Shown: piece after piece, positions 44,701-54,300 of the stretch
Position numbering within the stretch: the first letter of the stretch is position 1
Layout: every line of letters starts with the position of its first letter
Source: JBBATK01 sp040398805
GTDB taxonomy: Bacteria > Bacteroidota > Ignavibacteria > Kapaibacteriales > NICIL-2
Assembly: GCA_040398805.1 (NCBI GenBank)
Contig: JBBATK010000003.1
Span: 186,001-250,000 of the forward strand
Direction: 5' to 3'
DNA: 64,000 nucleotides
Notes under the pieces: model-generated
Databases searched by the model: none
What the model was told of the DNA's origin: nothing
The model's input: the letters and a program-made list of their open reading frames with translations, nothing else
Translations under genes and position numbers: made by a program

Positions 44701-45965
44701 GGGACCGATCCACCAACACGTACACCGTCATCGTCGGTTCGTCGAAAACATATACGGTGATCATTCAGCGCGGCTCGTGCAAAGGCGAAGTGGAGATGTC
44801 CGTGACCGCAAAGCAACAACCGGTGTTCACGGTCTCATCCGACACCTCCGTGTGTTTCGGCCAGGCCGCGCAGCTCGGCGCGCTCTCCTCCCAACCGGGA
44901 ATCCGATACCGGTGGCTCGTGAACGGTATGCCGGACACCCTCTTGGATGATCCGCAAGCTCCGCGTCCCGTCGTCCGCTCTCTCACATCCGCACGTCGAT
45001 GGGTGGTGGAAGCGGACCTTGACGGGTGTATCCGTCAACTGGAAGTGCGCGCCGGTGTCCACGCCCTGCCGGACTCGCTCCCGTCGCTCGATACGAGCAT
45101 CTGCGCAGGAGAATTCGCCACTCTGTCGATTCCCTCGCCGCAACCGTCCGTCCGGTACGCGTGGGATCCTCCGACAGCACTCTCCACCGTCTCCGGAAGC
45201 CGCGTCATCGCCCGTCCCACGACCACCACGACCTATACCGTCACCTCCACGTCGCCGGAGGGATGCGTTCGCACCTCGAGGATCATCGTCGGTGTGCGGC
45301 GCAGGGTGGCCGCACAGTTCTCCATCGATCCCATCAACAACGGCGAGGTGTTGTTGCCCGGCGATACCACGTCCATCATCATCAATGCGGTGGCCGACTC
45401 GGTGGTAGGCACACCGCTCAGCTTCGACGTCGTCCTCAATGCCGGCATCTTCGACGTGCGATCGCATCCGTCTACGGACCGCTCCGGTCTTCGGTACATC
45501 CACGTGCGCCTGCCGTCGTTCACCTTCGCATCGCAGAAGGTTCCCATCGCGGTCCTCCAAGGAAAAGTGCTCCAGAGCTCGCCGTCGTTCTCCGACGTCT
45601 CCGTCGAGAACATCGTGACAGACTCGGCAATCTGCCCCACGCTTGCGACATCCCCGTCCGTACTCGCAACCACGTCGTGTTTCAACGACGGACGGAACGT
45701 CGAGCTCGTCGTTCCCATGGCCATCCGCGTCGTTCCGAATCCCGTCGACAACGCGGCGAAGCTATTCGTTGCCACGTCGGAGGAAGGCACCGCCGTGATA
45801 GAAGTGTACAATGCGCTCGGTGCCCTTGTGAGCAGCATGCCGGTGCATCTGGACGGAAAGTCCGGCTATGCCGAGGTGCTTGACGACCGTCACGCGGCAG
45901 GACTCTACACCATCCTCGTCCGCACGCCACAGCAAGCGGCGCAGACGATCGTCCTGAAGCGATAA
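41703..45965 (+). CDS. Giant SBBP/PKD/Ig-repeat secreted protein with T9SS sorting domain
   Basis: 1420 residues. Signal peptide ends GPLLAQ (about residue 22). Residues 30-480: SBBP-type propeller units (ATYIGGNNIEAGGSIAVSP, STFFGGTGAETSYDIAY). Residues 495-570: PKD domain (LRWSFGDNTQAAGTNPVTHVY). Residues 570-1190: eight Ig-like repeats of about 80 residues, each opening with a D-x-x-x-C motif such as DRTICKN, DTTICEG, DTAFCAG, DTTVCTN, DATACEG, DTSVCFG, DTSICAG. Residues 1195-1330: cohesin-like region. The last 80 residues, from RVVPNPVDNAAKLFV, are a type A T9SS sorting domain. Likely a long adhesin-like surface fibre; target unknown. Confidence 0.87.
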   Translation: MRFVRSLVLSILMSCSGPLLAQGSIDSIVYNRGTFFGNASNDAYLLHMAVDAQGNVYGTGLCTSIPTTPGAYKTSNQGGTYDAMVFKLDPTMKTLIWATYIGGNNIEAGGSIAVSPSGEVYVSGYTTSSNFPVTVASDASYLASGTVNYFALKLSADGSTLMYSRILGRGSAITQQTAAASKGAHVAINPSGEAFVFSHTNATPYQITGNAYQATLAGSSDFVLTKLSSTGAVLYSTFFGGTGAETSYDIAYANGKVYCTGTTASPGLGLRTGKVPDASGDGCVFVADDGAQCAPRRCYVYGTSGTDRGYAVWYDSRAHRVCLTGTFGATPTFPFTALQSGQTTGGYVCSVDTSLQTTFSTTMIGTSVIPTSVVTRTSNSTAYVAGYITAGTVPVSTNGYQTSPRGSLDGFMISVDSVGSALKYGTYMGGSGQDYSAAKVLLVDRGCLLRVIFGITTHSTNFPSTPNTYQPLKLNSTNDQPALAMFATTPTASLTSSGKPCSREVLLTFSSSCPFTNLRWSFGDNTQAAGTNPVTHVYPGIGIYKVTAIAVTTEGDTIIKTQDVAIGSSSPIDAGPDRTICKNQATQLIASGAVSYLWSPGSTLSDSTIANPFARPTKTTMYYVRGKDSFGCESYDSVLVIVRDIKATVSADTTICEGSVVQLVAQGGTYYSWLPTTGLSLPNGSVVLARPQSTTTYTVVAYDGICFDTQRVTVNVIPKPKLSFASVPGICANTPVELRVYVSAGGPSDSLVTSYAWTPKSAMSNPSVPNPVVTPDKDSWYKVTVTMRNGCIVTDSIRVLIQTKLRITVSSDTAFCAGGTVRLRANGATQYVWTPSVGLSDSVSSSPQCTPSRTTTYTVIGKSGACIDTQRVTVTVRERPRSVRAFGDTTVCTNDRVYVRATSDDTTGVSYSWFPRADFENPDDASAYLRSSASRTYVVIATNAYGCTSTDSVRVNVDNALQVQAGPDATACEGEAVRLRILSSHDSLTQFTWIPNDGTWDRSTNTYTVIVGSSKTYTVIIQRGSCKGEVEMSVTAKQQPVFTVSSDTSVCFGQAAQLGALSSQPGIRYRWLVNGMPDTLLDDPQAPRPVVRSLTSARRWVVEADLDGCIRQLEVRAGVHALPDSLPSLDTSICAGEFATLSIPSPQPSVRYAWDPPTALSTVSGSRVIARPTTTTTYTVTSTSPEGCVRTSRIIVGVRRRVAAQFSIDPINNGEVLLPGDTTSIIINAVADSVVGTPLSFDVVLNAGIFDVRSHPSTDRSGLRYIHVRLPSFTFASQKVPIAVLQGKVLQSSPSFSDVSVENIVTDSAICPTLATSPSVLATTSCFNDGRNVELVVPMAIRVVPNPVDNAAKLFVATSEEGTAVIEVYNALGALVSSMPVHLDGKSGYAEVLDDRHAAGLYTILVRTPQQAAQTIVLKR

Positions 45966-46039
45966 GGCAAGCACGCGGAAGCATTGCGCGGTACGCGGCG
46001 ACAGAGGTATCGATGATGATGGCGCGAGGAGTGCGGTAG

Positions 46040-46077
46040 AAAACACGAACGGGGATGCTCGATGCATCCCCGTTCGT
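46040..46077 (-). terminator. Rho-independent terminator of hppD (shared convergent hairpin)
   Basis: Fourteen-base perfect stem ACGAACGGGGATGC/GCATCCCCGTTCGT (46045-46058 with 46064-46077, five-base loop), followed on the minus strand by GTTTTC. It lies 22 bases past the hppD stop. The hairpin may also help end the giant gene on the plus strand, although the T run there is poor. Confidence 0.85.
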
Positions 46078-46099
46078 CCTCTCTCATGTCATCCGGACC

Positions 46100-47227
46100 T
46101 TAGAGATTCCCACGAAGGGCCTGCTCACGTTCGATGGATTCGAACAGCGCCTTGAAGTTTCCTTTGCCGAAGCTCTTCGCGCCTTTGCGCTGGATGATTT
46201 CGAAAAACACCGTGGGACGGTCTTCGACGGGCTTGGTGAAGATCTGAAGCAGGTATCCTTCCTCGTCACGATCCACAAGGATGCCGAGCTCACGAAGCGG
46301 CGCTATGTCTTCGTCGATGGTACCGACGCGGTCCAGCAGGTCGTCGTAATACGTCGTCGGCACGCGGAGGAAGTCGATGCCTCGATCGCGCAGCTCCGTC
46401 ACGGTATGAACGATGTCGTGCGTGGCGATGGCGATATGCTGAACGCCGGGACCATGATAGAACTCCAGGTATTCGTCGATCTGTGACTTCTTCTTGCCTT
46501 CGGCGGGCTCGTTGATGGGGAACTTTATGTAACCGCTGCCGTTCGATACCACCTTGCTCATCAAGGCGGAGTACTCCGTGGAGATATCCTTGTCATCGAA
46601 GGTGAGCAGCAGCTTGAAGCCCATGACGTCTTCGTAGAACTTCACCCATTCGTCCATCTTGCCAAGCTCCACATTGCCCACGCAGTGGTCCACGTACTGC
46701 AAACCCGCAGGTGTGGTGTTGTATGTGGATTCCATGGGTTGGAAGCCGGGGAGGAACACGCCGTGATAGTTCTTCCGTTCGACGAACATATGGACGGTAT
46801 CGCCATAGGTGCGGATGCCGGAGATGACCACCGTTCCATGTTCGTCGCTCAATGTCGTCGGCTCTTGCACCGACACGGCACCGCGCTTGGTGGTCTCTTC
46901 CCACGACTTCGTGGCGTCATCCACCCATAGGGCCAGGGTCTTCACGCCGTCGCCATGCCGATCGACATGGTTGGCGATATCGTTACCGGGATGCATCGGT
47001 GTCGTGAGGACGAACCGCACCTTGTTCTGCTGAAGGACGTACGATGCGCGGTCGCGGACGCCTGTCTCGGGTCCGGCATAGGCAACGAGTTTGAAACCGA
47101 ACGCCGTACGATAGAAATACGACGCCTGCTTGGCATTGCCGACATAGAACTCGATGTAATCCGTACCGTTGATCGGAAGGAAATCGTTCTCGGTTGCGGT
47201 GAGGATCTGTGTTTGCTCGGTGATCAT
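46100..47227 (-). CDS. hppD: 4-hydroxyphenylpyruvate dioxygenase
   Basis: Fe(II) enzyme that converts 4-hydroxyphenylpyruvate to homogentisate in tyrosine degradation. 375 residues from the ATG at 47227 (MITEQTQILT). Two vicinal-oxygen-chelate halves. Iron ligands H181 (YVDHCVGNV), H264 (GVQHIAIAT) and E343 (FFEIIQR) are all present. FKALFESIEREQALRGNL at the C-terminus is the family helix that closes the active site. A consensus -7 box lies 58 bases upstream. It is monocistronic here; the FAH-family gene is about 20 kb away. Confidence 0.96.
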   Translation of the reverse strand: MITEQTQILTATENDFLPINGTDYIEFYVGNAKQASYFYRTAFGFKLVAYAGPETGVRDRASYVLQQNKVRFVLTTPMHPGNDIANHVDRHGDGVKTLALWVDDATKSWEETTKRGAVSVQEPTTLSDEHGTVVISGIRTYGDTVHMFVERKNYHGVFLPGFQPMESTYNTTPAGLQYVDHCVGNVELGKMDEWVKFYEDVMGFKLLLTFDDKDISTEYSALMSKVVSNGSGYIKFPINEPAEGKKKSQIDEYLEFYHGPGVQHIAIATHDIVHTVTELRDRGIDFLRVPTTYYDDLLDRVGTIDEDIAPLRELGILVDRDEEGYLLQIFTKPVEDRPTVFFEIIQRKGAKSFGKGNFKALFESIEREQALRGNL

Positions 47228-47284
47228 TGCACTTGGGTGATGATGATGGACATGCCTGCCGTGCGTACGGCGTGTGGTTCGCGG

Positions 47285-47292
47285 CAAAAATA
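47285..47292 (-). promoter_or_regulatory. Probable -7 box for hppD
   Basis: TATTTTTG on the minus strand matches TAnnTTTG, preceded by TTCG as at the suf promoter. CTGG stands at the -33 position in place of TTTG. Confidence 0.55.
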
Positions 47293-47357
47293 CGAAGAAT
47301 GCGATGCGAGTCCAGTCGTGCGATTGCAGACATGATCGGCATGGTATCGCGCGGACC

Positions 47358-48392
47358 TCAATCGCGTTCGAATCCGATCGCGAACCGCAGTCCGGCAAGA
47401 ACCTGATGCCACGAGGCATCGGAAAGGACGGAGCCGAGAGGCGCGCTGACGAAGGGTTCGAAAGACACGAAGGTCGATCCGCGCAGGCCGACCATCCAGC
47501 CACAGGAAAGGGTCACCGAGGCGACCATGGGCTGCATGGTGGCAACGACCGCATCCTGACGGACCATCGAGGTGTCGGTTCCGTTCGCCATGCGTATGAG
47601 CTCTTTCGGTCGGGCGATCTGCGTGTACTGCGTGAAGCGTCCGTGGACCAGGAACGAGGTGTTGATACCGACGGACAGGAAGTAGAGCGATGACAGCTCG
47701 GCAAGTTCCGTGTCGATGTAGATTCCATACACCGGTATAAGCGCGGACACGCCGATGTTGCAGCGTTCCTGTTCTATCCGGAGTACGCTCACTTCTTTCA
47801 ACGACTGCAGAACACCGTCGCTCGTCACGAACTTTTTCGTGTTGTCCACCGCATACATCGCGGTGCGGTGACGGTCGTACGAGGCGTGCGCGCGAATGAG
47901 GCACGAGAGGAACGGAACCGACTTCGCCCACACGAGACCGTCGCTCCGGTACCCCTCGGAGAAGCTGTCACCCGTCGCGTCATCGTTCGAGAACTTCTTC
48001 TTGATGCGGTCCTCGTCATCGATGAACGGATCGTCCGTCGTGAACGCTCTCCTCGTAGGTGCGAACGACGCGGATCGGAGGTCGCCGACATTCTCCCATA
48101 CATGCACCAGCGAAGCATTGGCGAAACCCACCTGCGTCAGGGAGTACGGTTGCGGGAACCATCCCTTGGAGAGATGGCGGATGAACGACTCTTCGTTTGC
48201 TTCCAGTGAATCGTCAACAGTCGACTCGCGGGTTTCAGATGCGGCTCCTTTGGAGTGCATGCGGACCGCTGCAGAGCGAGCAACGGCTGTGCTTGCACTT
48301 GTTATGCAGAGAATCATCACCAGAAGGAAGGCGCTCGCTACGCGGCGTGTGGGATGGTGTGGTCTGAGCATCTGCATGGTCATGGTTTTCAT
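47358..48392 (-). CDS. Hypothetical exported protein encoded directly after sprA
   Basis: 344 residues, starting only six bases after the sprA stop, so almost certainly co-transcribed. Signal-type N-terminus with hydrophobic core VASAFLLVMILCITSASTAVA. Residues 40-150 are polar with an acidic segment (DDPFIDDEDRIKKK); residues 150-344 contain alternating hydrophobic strands with Gly and aromatic residues (SVGINTSFLVHGRFTQY, FVSFEPFVSAPLGSVL, ending LRFAIGFERD), suggesting a small outer-membrane beta-barrel. I do not recognise the family; PorV, PorQ and PorT do not match by eye. Linkage to sprA makes it a candidate T9SS accessory protein. Confidence 0.75.
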   Translation of the reverse strand: MKTMTMQMLRPHHPTRRVASAFLLVMILCITSASTAVARSAAVRMHSKGAASETRESTVDDSLEANEESFIRHLSKGWFPQPYSLTQVGFANASLVHVWENVGDLRSASFAPTRRAFTTDDPFIDDEDRIKKKFSNDDATGDSFSEGYRSDGLVWAKSVPFLSCLIRAHASYDRHRTAMYAVDNTKKFVTSDGVLQSLKEVSVLRIEQERCNIGVSALIPVYGIYIDTELAELSSLYFLSVGINTSFLVHGRFTQYTQIARPKELIRMANGTDTSMVRQDAVVATMQPMVASVTLSCGWMVGLRGSTFVSFEPFVSAPLGSVLSDASWHQVLAGLRFAIGFERD

Positions 48393-48398
48393 CTGTCT

Positions 48399-51300
48399 TC
48401 ATCGTCCGCCGCTGATCGCCAGACGCACTTCCACGCCTACCTCGGTCGTACTGAATCCGGGGTTGGCGGCACCCGTGGTGAAGTTGCCGGTGTATTTGAC
48501 GAAGGCGGTCGCTGTCAATCGATTGTTCACCGAGTATCTCGCACGCGGTTCGATCATGATCATCGTGGAGCCGTCCAGCTCGCTACCGCCCGGCGCTGCG
48601 GTCGTGTCGAGTTTGGAGAGCGAGAAGGTGGCGCGGTTCGAGCGACGGTACGTGGAGTTGAAGGAGAACTCGACATCGTTTTTCAGGTCGAGTCCGAGCA
48701 GAGGGAACGAGAACCCGCGCATCGCATACGAGGCGTTCAGCTGGAACTCGTGCTGGTTCTCCTGGGAGAGGGTGCGGGCCGCAGCGGCAAGCGCGTAGTT
48801 CGAGCGCATGTTATAGCGGAGCGTGCTGGTCAGGGTGCCTTTCACCTTCTTTTCGTCGAAGGTCATGTTCAAACCGATGAGCGGCTGGAAGGCCATCTGA
48901 ACCGTCTGGGCGTCGACGATACGGCCGTTGTCGTCGGTGCGAGCGCTCTCCGTGTACGTGGACTGATACGTGTGCTCGAGGGCGATGCGCTGGGCAGCCC
49001 CGCCGAAGACGAGCTTCTCGATGCCTTCCCAACGCAACGACCAGTTCACTTGCGGCAGGAAGCGCGCGAGCACTCCCGGCAGGAACTCGAATCCCTGCAA
49101 TCCGCCGATGAACGCATCGGTCATGGCATTCTGCAGACGGATCTTTTCGGTGATGGTCAAGGAATCCTCGTTCCGACCGTTCAAGATTCCATCCTTGTTC
49201 GCGGTATACCGCTCCACGACGTTCTCGGGCGTGTTATTGAACACGGCGAACATGAGGAAATTCGGAAAGGTCAGGAAGGTACGCGAATACCGTTCCGACT
49301 TGATGACGTTGTTGAAGCTCATCACCCCTTGGGCATCTGTGCTCGTGAGTTGATTGAGGTTGTTTCCGAACTCGGAGCGCCAGGTAAGGTCGAGCGTTGC
49401 GCCTTTCCAGAGCGGACGCGACGTGCGCATCTCCAGCATGTTGGTCTGCATGTAGTTGTCCTGCAATTGCGCATTGGGAGCGCGCGGACCGATCACTTCG
49501 TCGAAGCCGAAGTACGGAAATGACGAGCTCGAGCGCAGGCGGATGCCGCTATGCGGATAGCGCACAAGGCCAAGCTGGAAGGGGCCGCTGGGACCCAGCC
49601 CGAGCTCGCTTTCGCGACCCGTGAAGGTGCGTCCCCACAGGTTGGAGAAACCGTTACTGCCCATCACCCCCGGCATGATCGACGTGTTCGATTGGGTGAA
49701 GTTGATACTCAGCGATTCGTAGTCGAAGAACGCCGAACGGATACCGTCGAGGATGTCGCCGATCGTGAACGGCGACGATGTCGTATCCGCCTTCGCGCCG
49801 GGTCCCGGAGGCGCTATGCCGAACCATGTGTTCGAGAGCTGTCGCAGACGCAGGGTGCTGTTCACTCGGATGTTATTCGTGTACGAAGCACGCTTGGAGA
49901 TATCGCGCAAGAGCGGATCCGATTGCAGGGGATCCACCCACATGTAGTTGGTCGTGAAGCTTCCGCTTGCATCGAAGAACTTGTTGATGTTGGCGATGTC
50001 GGGCAGACGCGGACGGAAATTCAGGGCGAAGTTCTGCGTGAAGGTGTTCGGCGTACCGAAGTCGAGCACACGTCCGTCGTTGAACAGGACCCGCTCCGCC
50101 ACTTGCTTTGCGGGTAGTTGACGTCCAAGCGAATCCAACTCGAGCGGCACGAGCGTGCTACCCGAGTTCGCGGAATAGTCCAACGCGGGCGACAGGAAGC
50201 CGCCCTCCGTGAGCTTCCATTGCAAAGCCATGGAGTTCGTGGCGCTGAACAGTCGTTCCGGCGGCGTGGGGAAATTCAGGAACCACGACTGTTCGGTGCG
50301 CCGCATGCGGGTGACTTTACTGCTGAGCGTGATGGACTGCGGAAGGAAGTTGATCTTCCAATCCTTGTACGCATTCAGCAAGGGCACGCCCTCCATCCAT
50401 CCGCCGGTCTTGACGGTCGCGATGGGCGGCAACGACAACGCGTAGTTCGCACTCGCATCCCATTGCCAGCGGAAGCGCTCCTGAACGACGGGCGAGCGCT
50501 CGGCATCCTGCGTGTAGCTGAAGCCAAGCACCAGCCGGTTCAATGTTTCGCGTACCAACCAGAACTGCGTGGGCAAACCGAACTTGAAGCCGATGATACT
50601 GAAGTTCGTCTGCTCACGACGGGTCTGCGATCGCTGGCGTACGTAATCCGCCGCGGAATTCGCCTGGTCCGTCGTCGCACCGCTGTCCACCGCGGCTTGG
50701 AATGCGATCGCTGCGGCCTTCTCGACATTGACGTCGTTCTGCGCCACGAAGCGCGGGTCCACCGTGCGGGTGGTACGCGCGAAGTGCACGGGTATGCGTG
50801 CCTCCTTCATCGATGAGGGAAGGAACTTCTCCAGACCGGCATCGGCGGTGAGGTTGAAACTGCTTTGCTGCTCGCGGGTACCGAAGCGTTCTTCCAATCG
50901 GTGGAAGTAGGGATCGGTGGCGATGTAACTGGCGGACACTGTTCCGAGGTCGGCAAGCTTCATGTCGAACGTTCCCGTAGCTGCCATGCCGTTGTCGCTC
51001 TCGGGCTCCAGCAGTCGGAGCTCGTCCACCCACATGGTCGTGCTCAGGGTGCGCGGACATCGTCCGGGCGGATTCGAGATACCGAGCGAGATGAATGCGG
51101 TCCGTGTGAGCGTGGGATTACCCTGGATGGCATACCTCGCGAAGTTCTCCCCGGGCACACGGAAGCTCATGCGCCGATACTGATCGATGCTGTCGCGCCT
51201 CTGCTTCACCGCCGTCAGGTTCTGCAGGTCGATGGCGATGCCGTTCCATTCGCGCACCAGCGGGGCGCGATACTCGTAGTAGTTGGCGGTATCGGTTCCG

Positions 51301-54300
51301 AAGCGGATGAAGAACTGCGGTGCGTTCGTATCGGCTTCCGTGAGCGACAAGGAGTCGGGCGGAATGAAATCCTGACCGCCGGTTCCCTTCACGAAGAACT
51401 TGAGATAGCGGTAGTAGAACATGTCGAACGTGCGGAAGTAGCGGGTGGCCGCACGTTCGTCTCCGCAGGAAAGGTTGTCGACACCGATGGCGATGGATTG
51501 TTCGTTCAAGCGGATGTCGTTCTGCGGATCCGGGTTCGCGAGATTGCGCGGCGCCTGGACACCGGGCGGCATGGTGTAGTAATCCGGCGGACCGTCGTTC
51601 TCTTCCCTGTTGACGAAGGAGACGCGCAGGGTGTTGTCCACGGCATTGGCGCTATTCTGCACCGCAGCATAGTTCAACCGTTGCCACTGCGCACCGGCGA
51701 AGCGCCAATCGGCGATCTGCGCTTTCAAACGTCCGCCCTTGAACCACACCCGCAGATACTGGATGTTCGAGAACAAGGGATTACCCACGATGCGTTTGTT
51801 CCCGCGCAGCGGGATACGGTAGAGGCGCCATCCGTTATTGCCACCGCCCACGATCTGCGTGTTCGCATCGCTGGGATCGAGATTGATCTCGTACGAGAAG
51901 TAGCTGTCGTCGAGCGAGATGTTCTGACCGTTCTGGCGGTTAAGCACTTCGGTATCGGGGAACTGACCGGTCTCCGACTGCGTCGAGTTACCCTCGTGAT
52001 TGTTGAACCGCTTGAAGTCATCGGGACCGCGAAGGTTATCATCCTTGGAAAAATCGAACACGTAATCATCGCGCGAGGGATCGTCCTCAAGGTTCAACGG
52101 ATACGGCAGTGCGGACCTCTCTGCGGTGTTGTCCCGCTGGTCCAAGCCCACATCCTCACCGGGATCGATACGGTTGTTCGGGATGGAGGCCGCACCCGTT
52201 ATGCCGTCCTCCGTATTGAGCGTGGAATTCGGAATGACATCCTCGCTCACCTGACCGAGGTCGATGAACATCTTCGTGCCGTCCTCTTTCTCCTCCACGC
52301 GCATCATCACTTCCACGTAGTCGATGTTGTCAAGGTCGAAGTTGGAATTGAAGGAGGAAAGCAGACGTTGGAAGCCGCCCCAGATACGTCCTCGGTTTGC
52401 CGTTTGCGAAGCCCAGGGACTGGCACGCACGCTGTCCCACCGGGGATTCAGCGAGTCGATGTACTCTTTGTTCTCGTTGTAGATGCCGCGGATGTCGGGC
52501 ATGAAGTTGATGAACAACGGAGAGATGTTCGAGCGACCGGCCACGGTTTGCCGTTTGGGATACACTTCCGCCGTCGGTACACGTCCGATGAAGAACTGCC
52601 ACCACTGCGTCTTGCCGCGATACAAGCCGCGGTCCTTCGCATTGAAATCGATGGTGCTGTCCACGGGCGGTGCGGCGTGCGACCACTGGGTGGCGGAGAG
52701 TCCGAGCGGTATGTTCCTCTGAGCCGACTCGAAGTCGTCGATGTATGCCACCGCCGCTCCTCTGTCCGCGGGAACATCGGAGATACGCTTATTCGGCGTG
52801 GGCATCTGCATGGCCCACTCGCCTTTAAGGTTGATGAGCGACTGTTCCTTCGTGTCGAAGAAAGGCAGCGCGTTCAATGCACGGGTGAGCCAATCGGCCT
52901 TCCATTGCAAGGCGAAATCCAAGCCCACCATCTCGTTGGCGACGGGCTCCTCGCCGACGCGCACACGGTCGATGATCGCCGCTTGGTTGTAGTACATGTA
53001 CGTGCCGCCGATGGTGGCCGTGATGTTGCGCGAGCGATACAGGCTCATGTCTGCGCGCACACCGGCCATCGTCTTCGTCGTCACGTTCATGATGTCGTTG
53101 GATTCGTACTCCACGGCAAGGTTGGCGCCCGCCGCCGCCGCTTGCGGGTTCCGCATGGTGAGGATGCCGCTGACGTATTCCACCGTGTAGTCGTCGTTTT
53201 CGCGAAGCTCGCGTCCGTCCAGGCGCACGCGCACGCTACCGGGAGCCACGTTGAACCCGAGCGTGATGCGACCGGCCATCTGACCTTGCACCTCGCCCGT
53301 GATGAGCCACCGATCGAACGCGGTCTGCTGACGTGCCAGCTCCACTTGATTGTCGTAGACGGCCGAGAAATGGAACTGCTTGGCCACATTGATCTGTCCT
53401 CTGCGCGCAAAGGCCGTGTCGAGTCCTTCGCGGAAGGGTTCGAGCGAAGGGAACACGATCTCTCCGCGCTGGGCATTGAAGAAGGGACTGCCGCTGAACG
53501 ACTGTGATTGCATGGGAAAGCCCGACTGCTGCTGCTGCATCTGCGGCGCTTGCGGTTGGTTCATGCCCGTGGAGAAATCGAAGACGCCGTCGCCGGGCGG
53601 CGTTCCCGTGCCGTTGTTCACCTGATCCACCCGCAGGGCCGTGACGATTTTGTCCGAGGTGCCTTCGAGCACATCGGTGGAATCGTTGTTCGTTCGAAGG
53701 TAGAACACATTGATGCGCGCATCGCTCGTGTTCACGTTCGTCGCATTGATGAAGTACGTGTTCCGCAGCTGACGCGCCCAGAGGTTCTTGAAGCCGGGCT
53801 GAAGGTTCGGCACGTAGAGCAGCTTCAGGACGAGCGTATCGTTGTTGTTCGAGGTCGTGGAGAGCGTACCGGTATACAGGTCGTCCTTGGCATCGGCGGA
53901 CGGACCCTGCGTGCGGTAGGCCGTGGCATAGGTACGGTCCCGACGCATGTTGGTGATCGTCACCTTGCCGAGATTCTGGTCCCATTCGTATCTGCTCCGG
54001 TCAAGCTTCACGAAGCGACCTCGCATGACTTTCCCCGCTTCGATGACGGCGGCGGACTTCAGGGATGCCGGATAGCGCTGACCCAGTTCGAATTGCACCG
54101 GCGAGAGGGTATCGTATGCCACGACACTCACGCCGCCCAGCGCCTGTTCCTTGATGTCGCCGGTGCTCTCGTACACCTCCACGTCTTTGACAAGCAGCTG
54201 ACCTGCCTGCGGGGTGACCGGAGTTGCGAGCGCCCAATAGGCCCTGTACAGCGGCTTGTATGCGGTATCGAGGAAGAAGTGGTTGGGCGCGTAGTCGTAT

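Noticed and set aside
50865..53507. 880-codon open frame on the plus strand inside sprA
   Set aside because: It is an exact antisense shadow of the conserved SprA frame; its product is His/Arg/Val-rich with no family pattern. High GC codon use in sprA leaves the opposite strand open.
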